A DNA stretch of 64,000 nucleotides from an uncultured Lachnospiraceae bacterium (GTDB taxonomy: Bacteria > Bacillota > Clostridia > Lachnospirales > Lachnospiraceae): the NCBI GenBank assembly GCA_910578115.1, contig CAJTPO010000005.1:1-64000 (forward strand), in the 5' to 3' direction. Below are positions 26,707 to 35,755 of the stretch, piece by piece; within the stretch, counting starts at the first letter, position 1; the number at the start of each line of letters is the position of its first letter. The position numbers and the translations under genes were made by a program. The notes below the pieces were generated by a model that searched no databases, was not told the origin of the DNA, and saw only the letters and a list, made by a program, of their open reading frames with translations.

Positions 26707-27762
26707 TTATCTCCTCCGGTCATATCCTTTTATGATCAGTCTCAGGATACGCAACAGCAGGGCATTCGGATACCGGATGCCAAGAAACAGCAGGGCATTC
26801 GCCCGGCTGGTCACATGGACCGCTGTCCCGTCTATCCTTCCCCGGACCTCCGGTTCGGTAAAGATCGACCTGATCCTGCGCACATAGTCCCGCCCCGGAC
26901 TGCGCAGCTCATTCTTAATGACATACAACATCATGTAGCAGTACTCCCGGTCAAGTTTCGCCTCTCCGTCAGGCACATGGTGATCACATACGATTTTACG
27001 TACAGCACGGTACCATCTGGCCACACTCTCCGCCATGTTCGGATCATAGTCATGCACGATGGAATCCTCCACATAGCGGTAGTGATAGAACAGGGCATTT
27101 TTCATGATCACGATCCGGCTGGCCGCAAGAAGCGCGGGATAGATCAGATTGAAATCGTCTCCCAGGCGGATCTTCGTATCATAATATTTCTCGTTATTTT
27201 CAAAGACCGATCTCTCGCACAGCTTCATGCACCGTGACATGGAAATGATCCGTTCCTCCCTGCCCAGCAGTTTGTCCCTGATCTCCTCCTCCAGTCGCTT
27301 CCCCTCATAAACTCCCGGCTCCAGCGGCAGTAAGACAGGCACCGTCTCCTTTTGCTTCTCAAGCACATGATTACAGCAGACGATCTCGCCCCTGCATCCG
27401 CTCAGACATTCTGTCATCTTTTGCAGCATATCCGTGCTGACATAATCGTCACTGTCCACAAAAGTATAATACTCGCCCACGGCCTCCCGCAGCCCGGTCA
27501 TGACCGCCGCTGTCGGACCGCCGTTCTTCTGGTGGAACACTCTGACACGGGCATCCGCATCCCGGTATCTGTCACAGATCTTTCCGCTTGCATCCGTAGA
27601 CTCGTCGTCTATGAGCAGCAGCTCCAGCTCCCCGTATGTCTGGGCCAGGATGCTGTCGATGCACTGTTCCAGATACTGCTCTTTATTGTAAACCGGCACG
27701 ATCACGCTGATCTTATATGCGGCTCTGTCATAATGGTCCTCAACACTCTTTCCGGCGCCCAT
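26707..27762 (-). CDS. GT2 glycosyltransferase
   Basis: 351 residues. GT-A domain with ISVIVPVYNKEQYLEQCI (18-35), LIDDESTDASG (50-60) and the metal-binding FVDSDDYVS (101-109), as in capsule and teichoic acid GT2 enzymes (EpsJ/CpsJ-like). The C-terminal 130 residues are helical and basic with no clear membrane helix. GGAGG six bases before the ATG supports the start. A second, related GT2 gene follows upstream at 27828-28823. It probably adds one residue of the repeat unit; sugar unknown. Confidence 0.88.
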   Translation of the reverse strand: MGAGKSVEDHYDRAAYKISVIVPVYNKEQYLEQCIDSILAQTYGELELLLIDDESTDASGKICDRYRDADARVRVFHQKNGGPTAAVMTGLREAVGEYYTFVDSDDYVSTDMLQKMTECLSGCRGEIVCCNHVLEKQKETVPVLLPLEPGVYEGKRLEEEIRDKLLGREERIISMSRCMKLCERSVFENNEKYYDTKIRLGDDFNLIYPALLAASRIVIMKNALFYHYRYVEDSIVHDYDPNMAESVARWYRAVRKIVCDHHVPDGEAKLDREYCYMMLYVIKNELRSPGRDYVRRIRSIFTEPEVRGRIDGTAVHVTSRANALLFLGIRYPNALLLRILRLIIKGYDRRR

Positions 27763-27827
27763 TCACAGCCTCCTCCCCATAAGAATCCTTCCCCTCACAA
27801 TCCCTTTCCCACAAAAAGTCCTCTCCC

Positions 27828-28823
27828 TCAGGTCTGTTTCCTCAACCCGTACAGATACAAATACAGGTCCGGAAACAATAGAAAAAACGCCGCTTTCACC
27901 CGGTATCCCGCCGACAGCCTCCCAAAAGTCCCCGAAACCCGCAGCACCCCGCGCAGCCGTTCATGGCACACCCTGGCATACTCCCGAAAACCGCCTCTTT
28001 CTTCCCGCGGCAGCATGGCAAGCTTCCCTGCAGTCAGCATAATCCCCATCACATAGTGGACACAGACCTGCGCGTCCAGACTCCTGTCCATACGCAGAAT
28101 CTCTTCTCTGGCCAGCTGCCAGCAGGTAATCTGATCCATGTAGGCGGGCGTAAACTTCCGATTGATGGCGCCCGCCGGATTCTGATAGTACCCATATCCC
28201 GGATATTCCGTCTCCGCAATCTTATGGACCCACGGAAGCATTTTAATCAGCAGAAGCATGTCCTCTCCTATCGTAAGGCCCTCCTGAAAATGCACCCGCT
28301 CCATAACATGCCTTCGATACAGTTTACTCCAGCAGCGGCTGTTTCCACAAAGAATCGCCTCCCGCAGATATCTGTCCGGCTCATAGACCTGAATCTGCGC
28401 CTCCGTCGCTTCCGCTGCAGACCTGTCCGCCCATTCCTCCTCACTGTGCCAGAGGAAAAATCCGCAGCCTGCCACATCGCTTCCGCACGTCTCCATACAG
28501 TCATACAATGTCCGCAGCATCCCGGGCCGCAGTCTGTCGTCCGCATCCACGAAAGTGATCAGCTCACCCTGCGCCGCCTTTAAGCCGGTATTTCTTGCCG
28601 CCGATACTCCTTTATCATCCAGCGTAAAGACATACACATTGTCATAGGATTCCCGCAGCCTGTCACAAACCACATCCGTCGCATCCAGAGAGCCGTCATT
28701 CACGACAATAATCTCCAGATTATCATAGGTCTGGCTCTCAATGCTCTCAATGCAGTTTTCCAGATAATCCTGCCCGTTATAGACAGGAACGATCACACTG
28801 ATCAACGGTAACTTCTCATCCAT
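27828..28823 (-). CDS. GT2 glycosyltransferase
   Basis: 331 residues with the standard GT-A motifs ISVIVPVYNGQDYLENCI (8-25), VVNDGSLDATD (40-50), GVSAARNTGL (72-81) and FVDADDRL (91-98). The layout is close to the GT2 genes at 26707 and 38644, so these may be paralogues adding different residues. C-terminal hydrophobic stretch FFLLFPDLYLYLYGL may bind the membrane. The ribosome site is weak (AAGGA eleven bases upstream). A 65-base gap separates it from the next GT2 gene. Confidence 0.88.
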   Translation of the reverse strand: MDEKLPLISVIVPVYNGQDYLENCIESIESQTYDNLEIIVVNDGSLDATDVVCDRLRESYDNVYVFTLDDKGVSAARNTGLKAAQGELITFVDADDRLRPGMLRTLYDCMETCGSDVAGCGFFLWHSEEEWADRSAAEATEAQIQVYEPDRYLREAILCGNSRCWSKLYRRHVMERVHFQEGLTIGEDMLLLIKMLPWVHKIAETEYPGYGYYQNPAGAINRKFTPAYMDQITCWQLAREEILRMDRSLDAQVCVHYVMGIMLTAGKLAMLPREERGGFREYARVCHERLRGVLRVSGTFGRLSAGYRVKAAFFLLFPDLYLYLYGLRKQT

Positions 28824-28838
28824 GTCAATACCGTTCCT

Positions 28839-29900
28839 TTACTCGCTGCCGCTCACTGCCTTATAGACGGCCAGCAGCTGTTCTACACTGCTCTCTATGG
28901 AAAAATCAGTCTCCGCTTTCCTGCGGGCATTTTCCCCCAGCAGCCGGCACAGTGCGGGATCGGCCAGCAGCTTATCGAGCTTCTCCACCAGGCTTCCTGT
29001 ATCCTGCGGTCTGGATAAAAAGCCCGTCTCTTTGTCAACGATCATATCGGGTATATCTCCCACTTCCGATGCCACGATCCCACAGGCATTTGCCATGGCT
29101 TCCAGCACGGATACCGGCTGCCCTTCGAAATAGGAAGGCAGTACAAAAATATCACACTCTCTTAAATACTGCTGCTTTTGCCGGCCGCCGATCCAGCCCG
29201 GCTGTGTCACACACCCTTCCAGTGTCCGCACCTGTGCCCGCAGCTCTTCCTCCTCCCACACCCCGGCAAGATACAGATGCAGATCAGGGTATTTTTCCCG
29301 AAGCTGTCCGACCGCATCGAGCAGTTCTCCAATCCCTTTCGCCTTACACAATCTTCCGAGAAACAATATTTTATGGGAGCCGTACTGCTTCTCTGTCTTC
29401 TCCGGGATTTGCACTGCATTGGGAAGCACCGTGATCCGCTCCTCCCCGATCAGCGCTCCGAAAAAGTTCTTCCACTCCGTGCCGAGCACAAGAAAGGCAT
29501 CTCCCATGGAAAGCACTTTTCTGGCACTTCTTCTGCCTTTCTCACTCAGTTCCTGCTGATAAAATTCCTGAAAGCTCCCGCCATGCTGGTGGATCACCAC
29601 CTTCCTGCGGCATGCCTTTGCCGTTCTGATAAAAATGGATTTCCGATAATAGCTGGAATCCGAGGCCATATTCACATGTACGATATCATACTGCGGCAGC
29701 TTCACCAGAAATTGCACATATGCCCGGACGGCCTGCCACAGTTTCCGGTATTTGGAGCCGTCCACCATCGTGCCGATATAACACAGATCTACCTTCCGGT
29801 TCAGTCCGGCATCAAAATAATTATTCACCATACCTGATACGCCGCCGTGGACACTTCTGTCCGGGCCAACCATCAGAACTCTCAGTCTGTCATTTCCCAT
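28839..29900 (-). CDS. GT4 glycosyltransferase
   Basis: 353 residues, compact family 4 enzyme. Features: MVGPDRSVHGGVSGMVNNYF with the donor-loop glycines, QHGGSFQEFYQQ, ILFLGRLCKAKGIGELLDA, and SYFEGQPVSVLEAMANACG with the E-x7-E pair. These resemble capsule glycosyltransferases of the EpsD/CpsF-like kind. Its 5' end overlaps the 3' end of the Wzy-like gene upstream by 11 bases, giving translational coupling of a polymerase with a transferase. Cytoplasmic; donor unknown. Confidence 0.87.
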   Translation of the reverse strand: MGNDRLRVLMVGPDRSVHGGVSGMVNNYFDAGLNRKVDLCYIGTMVDGSKYRKLWQAVRAYVQFLVKLPQYDIVHVNMASDSSYYRKSIFIRTAKACRRKVVIHQHGGSFQEFYQQELSEKGRRSARKVLSMGDAFLVLGTEWKNFFGALIGEERITVLPNAVQIPEKTEKQYGSHKILFLGRLCKAKGIGELLDAVGQLREKYPDLHLYLAGVWEEEELRAQVRTLEGCVTQPGWIGGRQKQQYLRECDIFVLPSYFEGQPVSVLEAMANACGIVASEVGDIPDMIVDKETGFLSRPQDTGSLVEKLDKLLADPALCRLLGENARRKAETDFSIESSVEQLLAVYKAVSGSE

Positions 29901-31119
29901 CTCTACACCCAGGCGGATCCGTCAAAAAGTAATATCCCATCATCATAAGCATAAAATTCCTTCCGATATACACGGAGATCAAATGCGCCTCCACCACAGT
30001 ATAAACTGTCAGTATCATAAACACAAGCAGGCCGCAGGCATCCTTCTGCTTATACAGTTTCCACAGAAATACAAGCTGTGCCATAAGATACAATATACCG
30101 GGAATAATGCCATAACGGTAGAAAATCTTCACCCAGCCCATGTCAAAATAGTATCCCATATTGTCCGGCTCCGAGAAGAGCGACCATGTGTGGATCATTC
30201 CCTCCCTGTCCGTCGTGCCGGCCAGGGACACGATCCTGCCGCTGAGCTGTCTGTCAATTCTGGATAATGCTACGATATGCGCATTATCCCGCGGTTCTCC
30301 GTAATAGAATTCATTCCACTGAACATCCCGCACCCGTTTGGCATACACCGCCGCATCCACGGAAAACCCGATGCACAGCACGAATACGAGAAACCCCATC
30401 AGGTAAGACAGCGCATTTCTCCGTAAAAACTCACAGTAGCGCAGTATACATGCCCCTGCCAGAAAAGCCGTCGTGATCAGCATGCTTGTCTTGGACCCCG
30501 TGAGAACATACACACCGGCATTCAGCAGCAGCAGAAACAGATACAGATACCACTTCAAGTTCCAAAACCAGACATAGACCCCCATTACGACAAGCATCAG
30601 GAACATGCAGGACAATGCATTGGGGTGTCCCATCCCCAGCGTATAACGGGTCTCCTTCGCCGCCTCCACGCCGATATAAACAGTACTGCCCAGATCCTGC
30701 CTTCCATATGCCTGCGTCAGACTCATCTCACCGTATATGCCGGTCACGGCCAGCATAACAATGACTGTACAGCCGGCAAGCGTCACATAAAAGGCGTATT
30801 TGACCATCTGCCTGAGCGGAATATCCCGGCATGCTGCCACGAAAGTCACCAGCCGAATCAGGTCATTGGCTCCCGTCACCCTGTAAGACACGACAGCCAC
30901 CGTCTCCAGCGCCAGAATCACACACCACTCTTTTCTGCCATATGTCGTCAGCATCAGTTTCAGGAAAAAGAGCAGAAACGTAAGCTGAAAGAGCCTGCCC
31001 TCTATCGGATTGGTGCAGTTGCTCTTATCAATGACAACAATAAGCAGCTCAATGGTCAGCCCGATATAGAAAAGATACCATGGCACTTTGCCACGCTTTA
31101 CCCTGCGGTATAATTCCAT
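29890..31119 (-). CDS. Wzy-like polysaccharide polymerase
   Basis: 409 residues with about ten to eleven membrane segments. Contains the segment TRYTLGMGHPNALSCMFL, the HPN motif shared with the other polymerase-like protein at 20248-21858, and a loop with ILYLMAQLVFLWKLY near the C-terminus. Sequence conservation in Wzy proteins is low, so the call rests on topology, motif and position in the locus. It ends 11 bases inside the GT4 gene that follows. The presence of two Wzy-like proteins suggests two repeat units are made here, or that one is a ligase. Confidence 0.75.
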   Translation of the reverse strand: MELYRRVKRGKVPWYLFYIGLTIELLIVVIDKSNCTNPIEGRLFQLTFLLFFLKLMLTTYGRKEWCVILALETVAVVSYRVTGANDLIRLVTFVAACRDIPLRQMVKYAFYVTLAGCTVIVMLAVTGIYGEMSLTQAYGRQDLGSTVYIGVEAAKETRYTLGMGHPNALSCMFLMLVVMGVYVWFWNLKWYLYLFLLLLNAGVYVLTGSKTSMLITTAFLAGACILRYCEFLRRNALSYLMGFLVFVLCIGFSVDAAVYAKRVRDVQWNEFYYGEPRDNAHIVALSRIDRQLSGRIVSLAGTTDREGMIHTWSLFSEPDNMGYYFDMGWVKIFYRYGIIPGILYLMAQLVFLWKLYKQKDACGLLVFMILTVYTVVEAHLISVYIGRNFMLMMMGYYFLTDPPGCRDGK

Positions 31120-31215
31120 CTTTATCCACGCCTTTCTCCTGGCTTAGCCGCCTCATTTCCGGGATAGCCCGGATTCCATGTATCGCATCTGCGTCATGAC
31201 CGCAGCTTAAGCCTG

Positions 31216-32151
31216 TCATCCTCCGCGCAGGCGCGCTGCCGCACCATGAAGCCGACGCATCCCCTGCATACATGCCAGCTTTGCTTTCTTGCGCCAGATC
31301 CCTGTTCTGCTCACTTCGGGGGCGATCAGAAAGGCATACTCTTCCTGATGCTCCCGCAGATACGCAGGGTAGCTTTCGTCAATCGGCACCCGCACGAATC
31401 TGGCGCTGCGTCCGAATATATCTTCACCGCACAGCAGTCTGTCCACTGCCTCATTCAGATATCTGGATTTATTATACTCCTGATGTGCTGCTGCCTGTAC
31501 CTTAACGCCGATACGCTTCGCGACGTCTCGATCGCCCCCCATATAGCCGAAGTGCCAGCCGCCGTCAGCCACCCGCACACTGCGCAGATCACCGGGCGCC
31601 ACTTCCCGCAGGTACACAATCCCCTTTTCAGGCAGATTGCCGAAACTGCATATCTTCGTTCCCAGCCACTGTTTCTGTGTGATCCCCGGAAATTCTCCGG
31701 TAATGGACAGCAGATTCCCTGAGATCTCTTCCATATTCAGGAAGCAGTAAAACATTCTCTGCGCCAGATGATAGATCTTATCCGGATCAAACTCTTTCAG
31801 GATTTTCTGCAGTGTCTCGGGTTTCGGAATCTCATCCACATCACTGAAGATCACGATATCATCAGGCCCGCACGCCTGCAGGCCGCGGATCAGCTGGTTC
31901 TTCTGAAACTTATCCCGCTCATGAGTCGTAACACCGCTCACAGGCGAATTCTCCACTGCAATATAGATGATCTTGTCCTCAAACTCCCGGAACATTTCCC
32001 GGTTCTTTGCAAAGATCATCTCTTTCGGTTCCCCGGAAAAAGTGACTGTCGCCTCCTCCAGCACAAATTTGTCTACATAAGGCGACAGGATCTGCATTCT
32101 CAGCCTCAAAATATCCAGTTCATTAAAAAACGGGATGCAATCATAAATCAT
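31216..32151 (-). CDS. GT17-like glycosyltransferase (MGAT3-related)
   Basis: 311 residues from ATG 32151 (AGGAG nine bases upstream; a TTG two codons earlier is less likely). The protein shows the GT17 pattern: IYDCIPFFNELDILRLRM, KFVLEEATVTFSGEPKEMIF, then FSDVDEIPKPETL with the acidic DVDE, and a GWHFGYMGG segment. GT17 was defined by eukaryotic beta-1,4-mannosyl-glycoprotein GlcNAc-transferase (GnT-III), with bacterial members in capsule loci of unknown linkage. The C-terminal 30 residues are very basic. This gene is the first of a transcription unit: it has its own promoter at 32177-32185 and follows a terminator. GlcNAc transfer is a homology-based guess. Confidence 0.8.
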   Translation of the reverse strand: MIYDCIPFFNELDILRLRMQILSPYVDKFVLEEATVTFSGEPKEMIFAKNREMFREFEDKIIYIAVENSPVSGVTTHERDKFQKNQLIRGLQACGPDDIVIFSDVDEIPKPETLQKILKEFDPDKIYHLAQRMFYCFLNMEEISGNLLSITGEFPGITQKQWLGTKICSFGNLPEKGIVYLREVAPGDLRSVRVADGGWHFGYMGGDRDVAKRIGVKVQAAAHQEYNKSRYLNEAVDRLLCGEDIFGRSARFVRVPIDESYPAYLREHQEEYAFLIAPEVSRTGIWRKKAKLACMQGMRRLHGAAARLRGG

Positions 32152-32176
32152 ATTCAACAGCTCCTGCTTTCCACAT

Positions 32177-32185
32177 ATTATAACA
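32177..32185 (-). promoter_or_regulatory. Extended -10 promoter for the GT17-led transcription unit
   Basis: On the minus strand the sequence reads TGTTATAAT, a perfect extended -10 element, 26 bases upstream of ATG 32151. No good -35 box lies 16-18 bases upstream; instead the place is taken by a palindrome (32194-32209), which suggests a regulator helps or blocks the polymerase. It lies between the terminator at 32277-32295 and the gene, so it is well placed to start a separate transcript. The neighbouring genes downstream run with short gaps to 23 kb and beyond. Confidence 0.6.
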
Positions 32186-32193
32186 ATTCAGCT

Positions 32194-32209
32194 ATGCTGT
32201 TCACAGCAT
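32194..32209. promoter_or_regulatory. Perfect palindrome, possible operator
   Basis: ATGCTGT-TC-ACAGCAT is a perfect 7-base dyad with a 2-base centre. It covers the -35 position of the extended -10 promoter at 32177-32185. No other copy was noticed in the window. No regulator gene is nearby, so the binding protein is unknown; the call is from symmetry and position only. Confidence 0.4.
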
Positions 32210-32276
32210 GTCCCGGTCACGGCACGCTGATCTTTGTCACAGCCTGCCTGTCTTCCCCGCAGCCTGCGCCGGAACA

Positions 32277-32295
32277 AAACGGGCATCGCCCGTTT
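32277..32295 (-). terminator. Rho-independent terminator after the DUF5672 gene
   Basis: AAACGGGC/GCCCGTTT is an 8-base perfect stem with a 3-base loop, and on the minus strand it is followed by TGTTCC, giving a run GTTTTGTT. It lies 26 bases beyond the stop of the gene at 32321. A second stem, CGGGaTTCGC/GCGAACCCG with one bulged base, lies just upstream at 32297-32318. The pair marks a transcription boundary inside the polysaccharide locus. Confidence 0.6.
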
Positions 32296-32320
32296 GCGGG
32301 ATTCGCTTCGCGAACCCGTA

Positions 32321-33076
32321 TCAGCGGAAGAATTTCCTGTACCAGAATAACAACGGTCTGATCAGATCTTTCACTTTCTGCCATCTCACCTTCCAGGGAT
32401 TTACAAACCTGGGATACTGTTCATTCCTGCCGCGCCATTTATGGAACAGAAAGGGTGCTTTCACATCCATGATCTCCGGGATCATGTGTTCATGTCCGAA
32501 ATATCTGGCCACCTCAATGGGGGCAAACCGCATACCCGCATCTTCGATCACATTTTTATTTTTACAACACAGAAACGTATCCTCATTATAGTCTCCGTCC
32601 ACGGATTTCTCCCATTTCAGGTTCGCCTGCTTCGGAAAATCCAGCAGACGCTTACTCCGGATCGAAACGCTGTTTCCCACGCGACAGATCTGCCCCCTGG
32701 AATCCCGATAGGAATACTCGTTGGTCGGAAGCGGCCATGGTGAACCGATATAATCATAATCGAGGAATTCATCCCGCCAGCTTTCCGGATGTACTACAAA
32801 ACCATCCGCGTGCACCAGCAGCATATAATCCGTATGGATGTGCTCCCCCAGCTCATACACCATTTTGTAGTTGAATTTATCAATATCATCCAGCTTTGAC
32901 GTGTGAGAATAACGTATGCTTTTGGGCAGCATAAAAGGCTTTCTGTGGGTGATGAGCACCACATCGCCGAATTCGATCTGTCTCATACTGTATTCCATGG
33001 CCCTGATGGTCTCATATAAGTCTACACTGGTCATTGCCGCCAGCGTGACGTTTGGCAGTCTTAATTTATCAGACAT
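32321..33076 (-). CDS. DUF5672 family protein, putative glycosyltransferase
   Basis: 251 residues, cytoplasmic. DUF5672 landmarks: LVHADGF (87-93), FLDYDYIGSPWP (104-115), VGNSVSIRSKRLL (133-145) and the acidic GDYNEDTFLC (161-170). These acidic motifs around YDYIGxPWP are usual in capsule loci and suggest a GT-A-like sugar transfer, although biochemical proof for this family is thin. GGAGG five bases before the ATG fixes the start. It is the last gene of the transcription unit that runs from the right, ending at the terminator at 32277-32295. Confidence 0.75.
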   Translation of the reverse strand: MSDKLRLPNVTLAAMTSVDLYETIRAMEYSMRQIEFGDVVLITHRKPFMLPKSIRYSHTSKLDDIDKFNYKMVYELGEHIHTDYMLLVHADGFVVHPESWRDEFLDYDYIGSPWPLPTNEYSYRDSRGQICRVGNSVSIRSKRLLDFPKQANLKWEKSVDGDYNEDTFLCCKNKNVIEDAGMRFAPIEVARYFGHEHMIPEIMDVKAPFLFHKWRGRNEQYPRFVNPWKVRWQKVKDLIRPLLFWYRKFFR

Positions 33077-33130
33077 GTGTCCCTCCGCTGTTATCCGCCC
33101 TGTTCACCGTTCTGTTTGTAACGTATGTTA

Positions 33131-34675
33131 TTATTCTGTCACCCGTACACTGTTCTTATGATAATACCGTGTGACTGCAAGATTGAGCCAGTTACCCGCA
33201 TCCGCCTTCAGATCTTCGAAATCAAAGAGTGCCGGTCTGGCGGAATACGGCTTTACAATAACATCCGTAATCGTTTCGTCCGTGTAGATCTCATGCCGCT
33301 CCATGGCTTCCTCATAGAATGTCCGTGCATCCCCGTTGGCTAAAGAACGCAATGCGGACACACTCGTGTAGGTGTTCTTATCTGCCGTGCAGACCCACAT
33401 TACCAGTGTCAGAACAAGAAATACCGCCGTCATTCTCCTGCCTGCCTTTTCCAGGAAGCAGCCGAATACCTGCCCCGCCGTCATCCGCTCCACGCTGCCC
33501 GGCCAGACCGCCTGATCCGTTTTATCATCCCCGGCGGCTTCTCTGCCTTTGTGGGCAAAATATCCCAGCCAATATGCCGTCACCATGATCAGTCCCAGAT
33601 AATATACCATCTGAATAATATTGTCTACTCTCGAAAGTCCCACCATACCCACCGCATAGAGCGTAGGCGTAAACATTGCGGAAAGTACGCCAAAGACGCC
33701 TGCCGTCACCCAGACAGGATGCCGGAATGTCTTATTCGAGCGCCTGACCAGCTTCCACAGAACCGGCAGCAGCAACAGCCAGACCAGGATCATAAAGGGA
33801 GTCGTCCAGCGAATCATAAAAACTACCGCATGATAGAAAGACAACAGAATAGACACAATGGCCGAATATCCTTCATCCGTATCCAGACTGCCCCGCCGTA
33901 TATTCCCCGGAGCCAGCGTATTGACCAGAAATCCGATGCTGCCCGTGATAAAAGGAATTGCCGCATTCAGGATCCTCTTACGATTGACCGCCAGCGCGTA
34001 CAGGAAAAGCATCGCCATCACGATCTCCGCCTGCAGGCCGGTCACCAGATTGCCGCCTCCCACGATCACTGCCAGAATTGATGCCACCGCGCAGTAAAAC
34101 ACCGCTTTCGCTCTCTGCTGCGCCAGTATACCGGCAGATATCGCCGTCAATGTGAAAAACCAGATCGATTCCATCAAAATATAGTGCGTCGCACCGTTAT
34201 ACCAGTATATCCCCTCAAAGGGCGCCTCCAGGATCTGATAGAACATGAACAGCAGCATGAACATGACAAAACAGCTGCTTTTGTTGTCCGCCCCCAGCCA
34301 GCTGCACAGTATATGCCTGCCCAGCACAAAAGTTGACACGGCAAACATGCCGATCATCAGGACCGGAACGACACCGGCGATTCCGTAGTGGAAATTCATG
34401 GGACACATGGCCATCAGAAAGCAGGAGATATAAGTTCCCTGCCAGTCCTGATAGAACTCCATATTCTGTCGCCATGCGGTCATCACCGACTGCCCCAGAG
34501 ATCCCGTCTCCATCCATGTATCATGTACCTGCCTGCCATAGTCATAGTCATCAATGCACATCACATTATATCTGCCCAGCCACAGCAGCGGAAGCAGTGA
34601 CAACAGAAGCAGCAGCCCTGCAAGCGCCGCCATTCTGCCCATATTCCACTCTTTTTTCTTATCTTCACCGCCCAT
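33131..34675 (-). CDS. DUF6056-like polytopic membrane protein
   Basis: 514 residues from ATG 34675, with about eleven membrane segments. After the first helix come NVMCIDDYDYGRQVHDTW and, further on, FYQDWQGTYISCFLMAM, the pattern of DUF6056 and related GT-C-like proteins with an acidic motif in the first outer loop. It could be a polyprenyl-sugar-dependent transferase or a glucosyltransferase GtrII-like protein; I cannot assign a reaction. The open frame extends over 100 codons further upstream within the previous gene and is not credible there. ATG 34684 and 34642 are alternative starts. It overlaps the end of the GT11-like gene by a few bases. Confidence 0.6.
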   Translation of the reverse strand: MGGEDKKKEWNMGRMAALAGLLLLLSLLPLLWLGRYNVMCIDDYDYGRQVHDTWMETGSLGQSVMTAWRQNMEFYQDWQGTYISCFLMAMCPMNFHYGIAGVVPVLMIGMFAVSTFVLGRHILCSWLGADNKSSCFVMFMLLFMFYQILEAPFEGIYWYNGATHYILMESIWFFTLTAISAGILAQQRAKAVFYCAVASILAVIVGGGNLVTGLQAEIVMAMLFLYALAVNRKRILNAAIPFITGSIGFLVNTLAPGNIRRGSLDTDEGYSAIVSILLSFYHAVVFMIRWTTPFMILVWLLLLPVLWKLVRRSNKTFRHPVWVTAGVFGVLSAMFTPTLYAVGMVGLSRVDNIIQMVYYLGLIMVTAYWLGYFAHKGREAAGDDKTDQAVWPGSVERMTAGQVFGCFLEKAGRRMTAVFLVLTLVMWVCTADKNTYTSVSALRSLANGDARTFYEEAMERHEIYTDETITDVIVKPYSARPALFDFEDLKADAGNWLNLAVTRYYHKNSVRVTE

Positions 34676-35720
34676 ACGATACATTATCCTCTTTGCGCTT
34701 TCGCAGTCTTCTCGCCACACCGCTGGCAACCCTGCACAAATACGCCTTCTTATAGATATACTGTGCTCTGAGCTTTGCTCCCAGTAAAGCCGCCCCCACC
34801 GGTCTAAAGTTAAGCCGCGCATATTTCTTCGAATGCTTCCTGTACGCCTCCAGCTCCTGCCTGCACTCCCTGGCCGTAAACAGTCTGCCCTGCCTGTCCA
34901 TATAATGAAACAGACTGTAAATGTTCTGCTCCGACGCCCAGTAACCGTCCGACACATTGTGCCGCGCCCAATATTTGGGTGCAATGGCAAATTTTAAAGT
35001 CTCGCTGGTATGGGCAGGCAGACAGGCAAAGGAGGAGTTGGACAGCAGCAGATAATGGGCGTTCTTCAGTGTCACATAATCCATACCGATATCAAAGTGA
35101 TGGGCTTCAATCCCCGGCAGCATCCTGTTTGCTGTCTTCACATCATCGGTAACGATCATAAATTCCATATCCGGGCGTATCTTCCTCATCTCCGCCATGC
35201 CGTGAAGCCAGTACTTCTTATGGATCAACAATTCCGGACTGCCCGTATACTCCCCGCCCCGCATGTTGATAATGCACAGGTTTTCTCTGCTGTACTCATA
35301 CGAATCGTACTCCGGCTTTACTTTCAGCCACTGCCTGACCTGCGGCAGGTATTTGATAAAATATGACTCATCCTGCATATTGCCATAGAGCAGCGTATGA
35401 TCCGGCACATCATGAATAGCCGGGTCAGCTCCCGCCACATAACACCCGTGTGTCAAATCATGTCTTGAATTCCCGATATATAATCTGGCCTCCGCATCCT
35501 GATAAACACGAAATCCCTTCTTTTCTTCCTGCGATATGGCTTTCCCCAGATCTACATCCATGAAATACATGCCTTTGTCGCTGTGTATATTGACCGCAAA
35601 GCGCTCCTGTCCGGCAGTACCGAACTCATAACCGTTTTCCAGCGCGATCGCTCTGGCTGTCACATAACAGAACAGCTGATTTCCCAACCCCTGTCCGTCA
35701 ATAAATTCTGTCCCGATCAT
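34665..35720 (-). CDS. Divergent GT11-like (fucosyltransferase-type) glycosyltransferase
   Basis: 351 residues. The N-terminal FIDGQGLGNQLFCYVTARAI matches the GT11 GGLGNQLFxY segment, and LLLSNSSFACLPAH matches the C-terminal ANSSFSWW region in position. The donor motif HxRxGD appears here as INMRGGEY (151-158), with Asn for His and Glu for Asp, so donor use may differ from GDP-fucose. The start has AAGGAG nine bases upstream. The C-terminal 70 residues are highly basic and hydrophilic. It is downstream of the ABC flippase gene and overlaps the membrane-protein gene. Family membership is likely, the sugar unknown. Confidence 0.65.
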   Translation of the reverse strand: MIGTEFIDGQGLGNQLFCYVTARAIALENGYEFGTAGQERFAVNIHSDKGMYFMDVDLGKAISQEEKKGFRVYQDAEARLYIGNSRHDLTHGCYVAGADPAIHDVPDHTLLYGNMQDESYFIKYLPQVRQWLKVKPEYDSYEYSRENLCIINMRGGEYTGSPELLIHKKYWLHGMAEMRKIRPDMEFMIVTDDVKTANRMLPGIEAHHFDIGMDYVTLKNAHYLLLSNSSFACLPAHTSETLKFAIAPKYWARHNVSDGYWASEQNIYSLFHYMDRQGRLFTARECRQELEAYRKHSKKYARLNFRPVGAALLGAKLRAQYIYKKAYLCRVASGVARRLRKRKEDNVSYGR

Positions 35721-35755
35721 CCCCAGGATCTCCTTCTATAACCTGACTGCCGTAT

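Noticed and set aside
34676..34990. N-terminal extension of the DUF6056-like protein into the previous gene
   Set aside because: The extra 105 codons lie in the GT11-like gene on the same strand and read like a shifted frame, rich in Arg, Trp and Cys.
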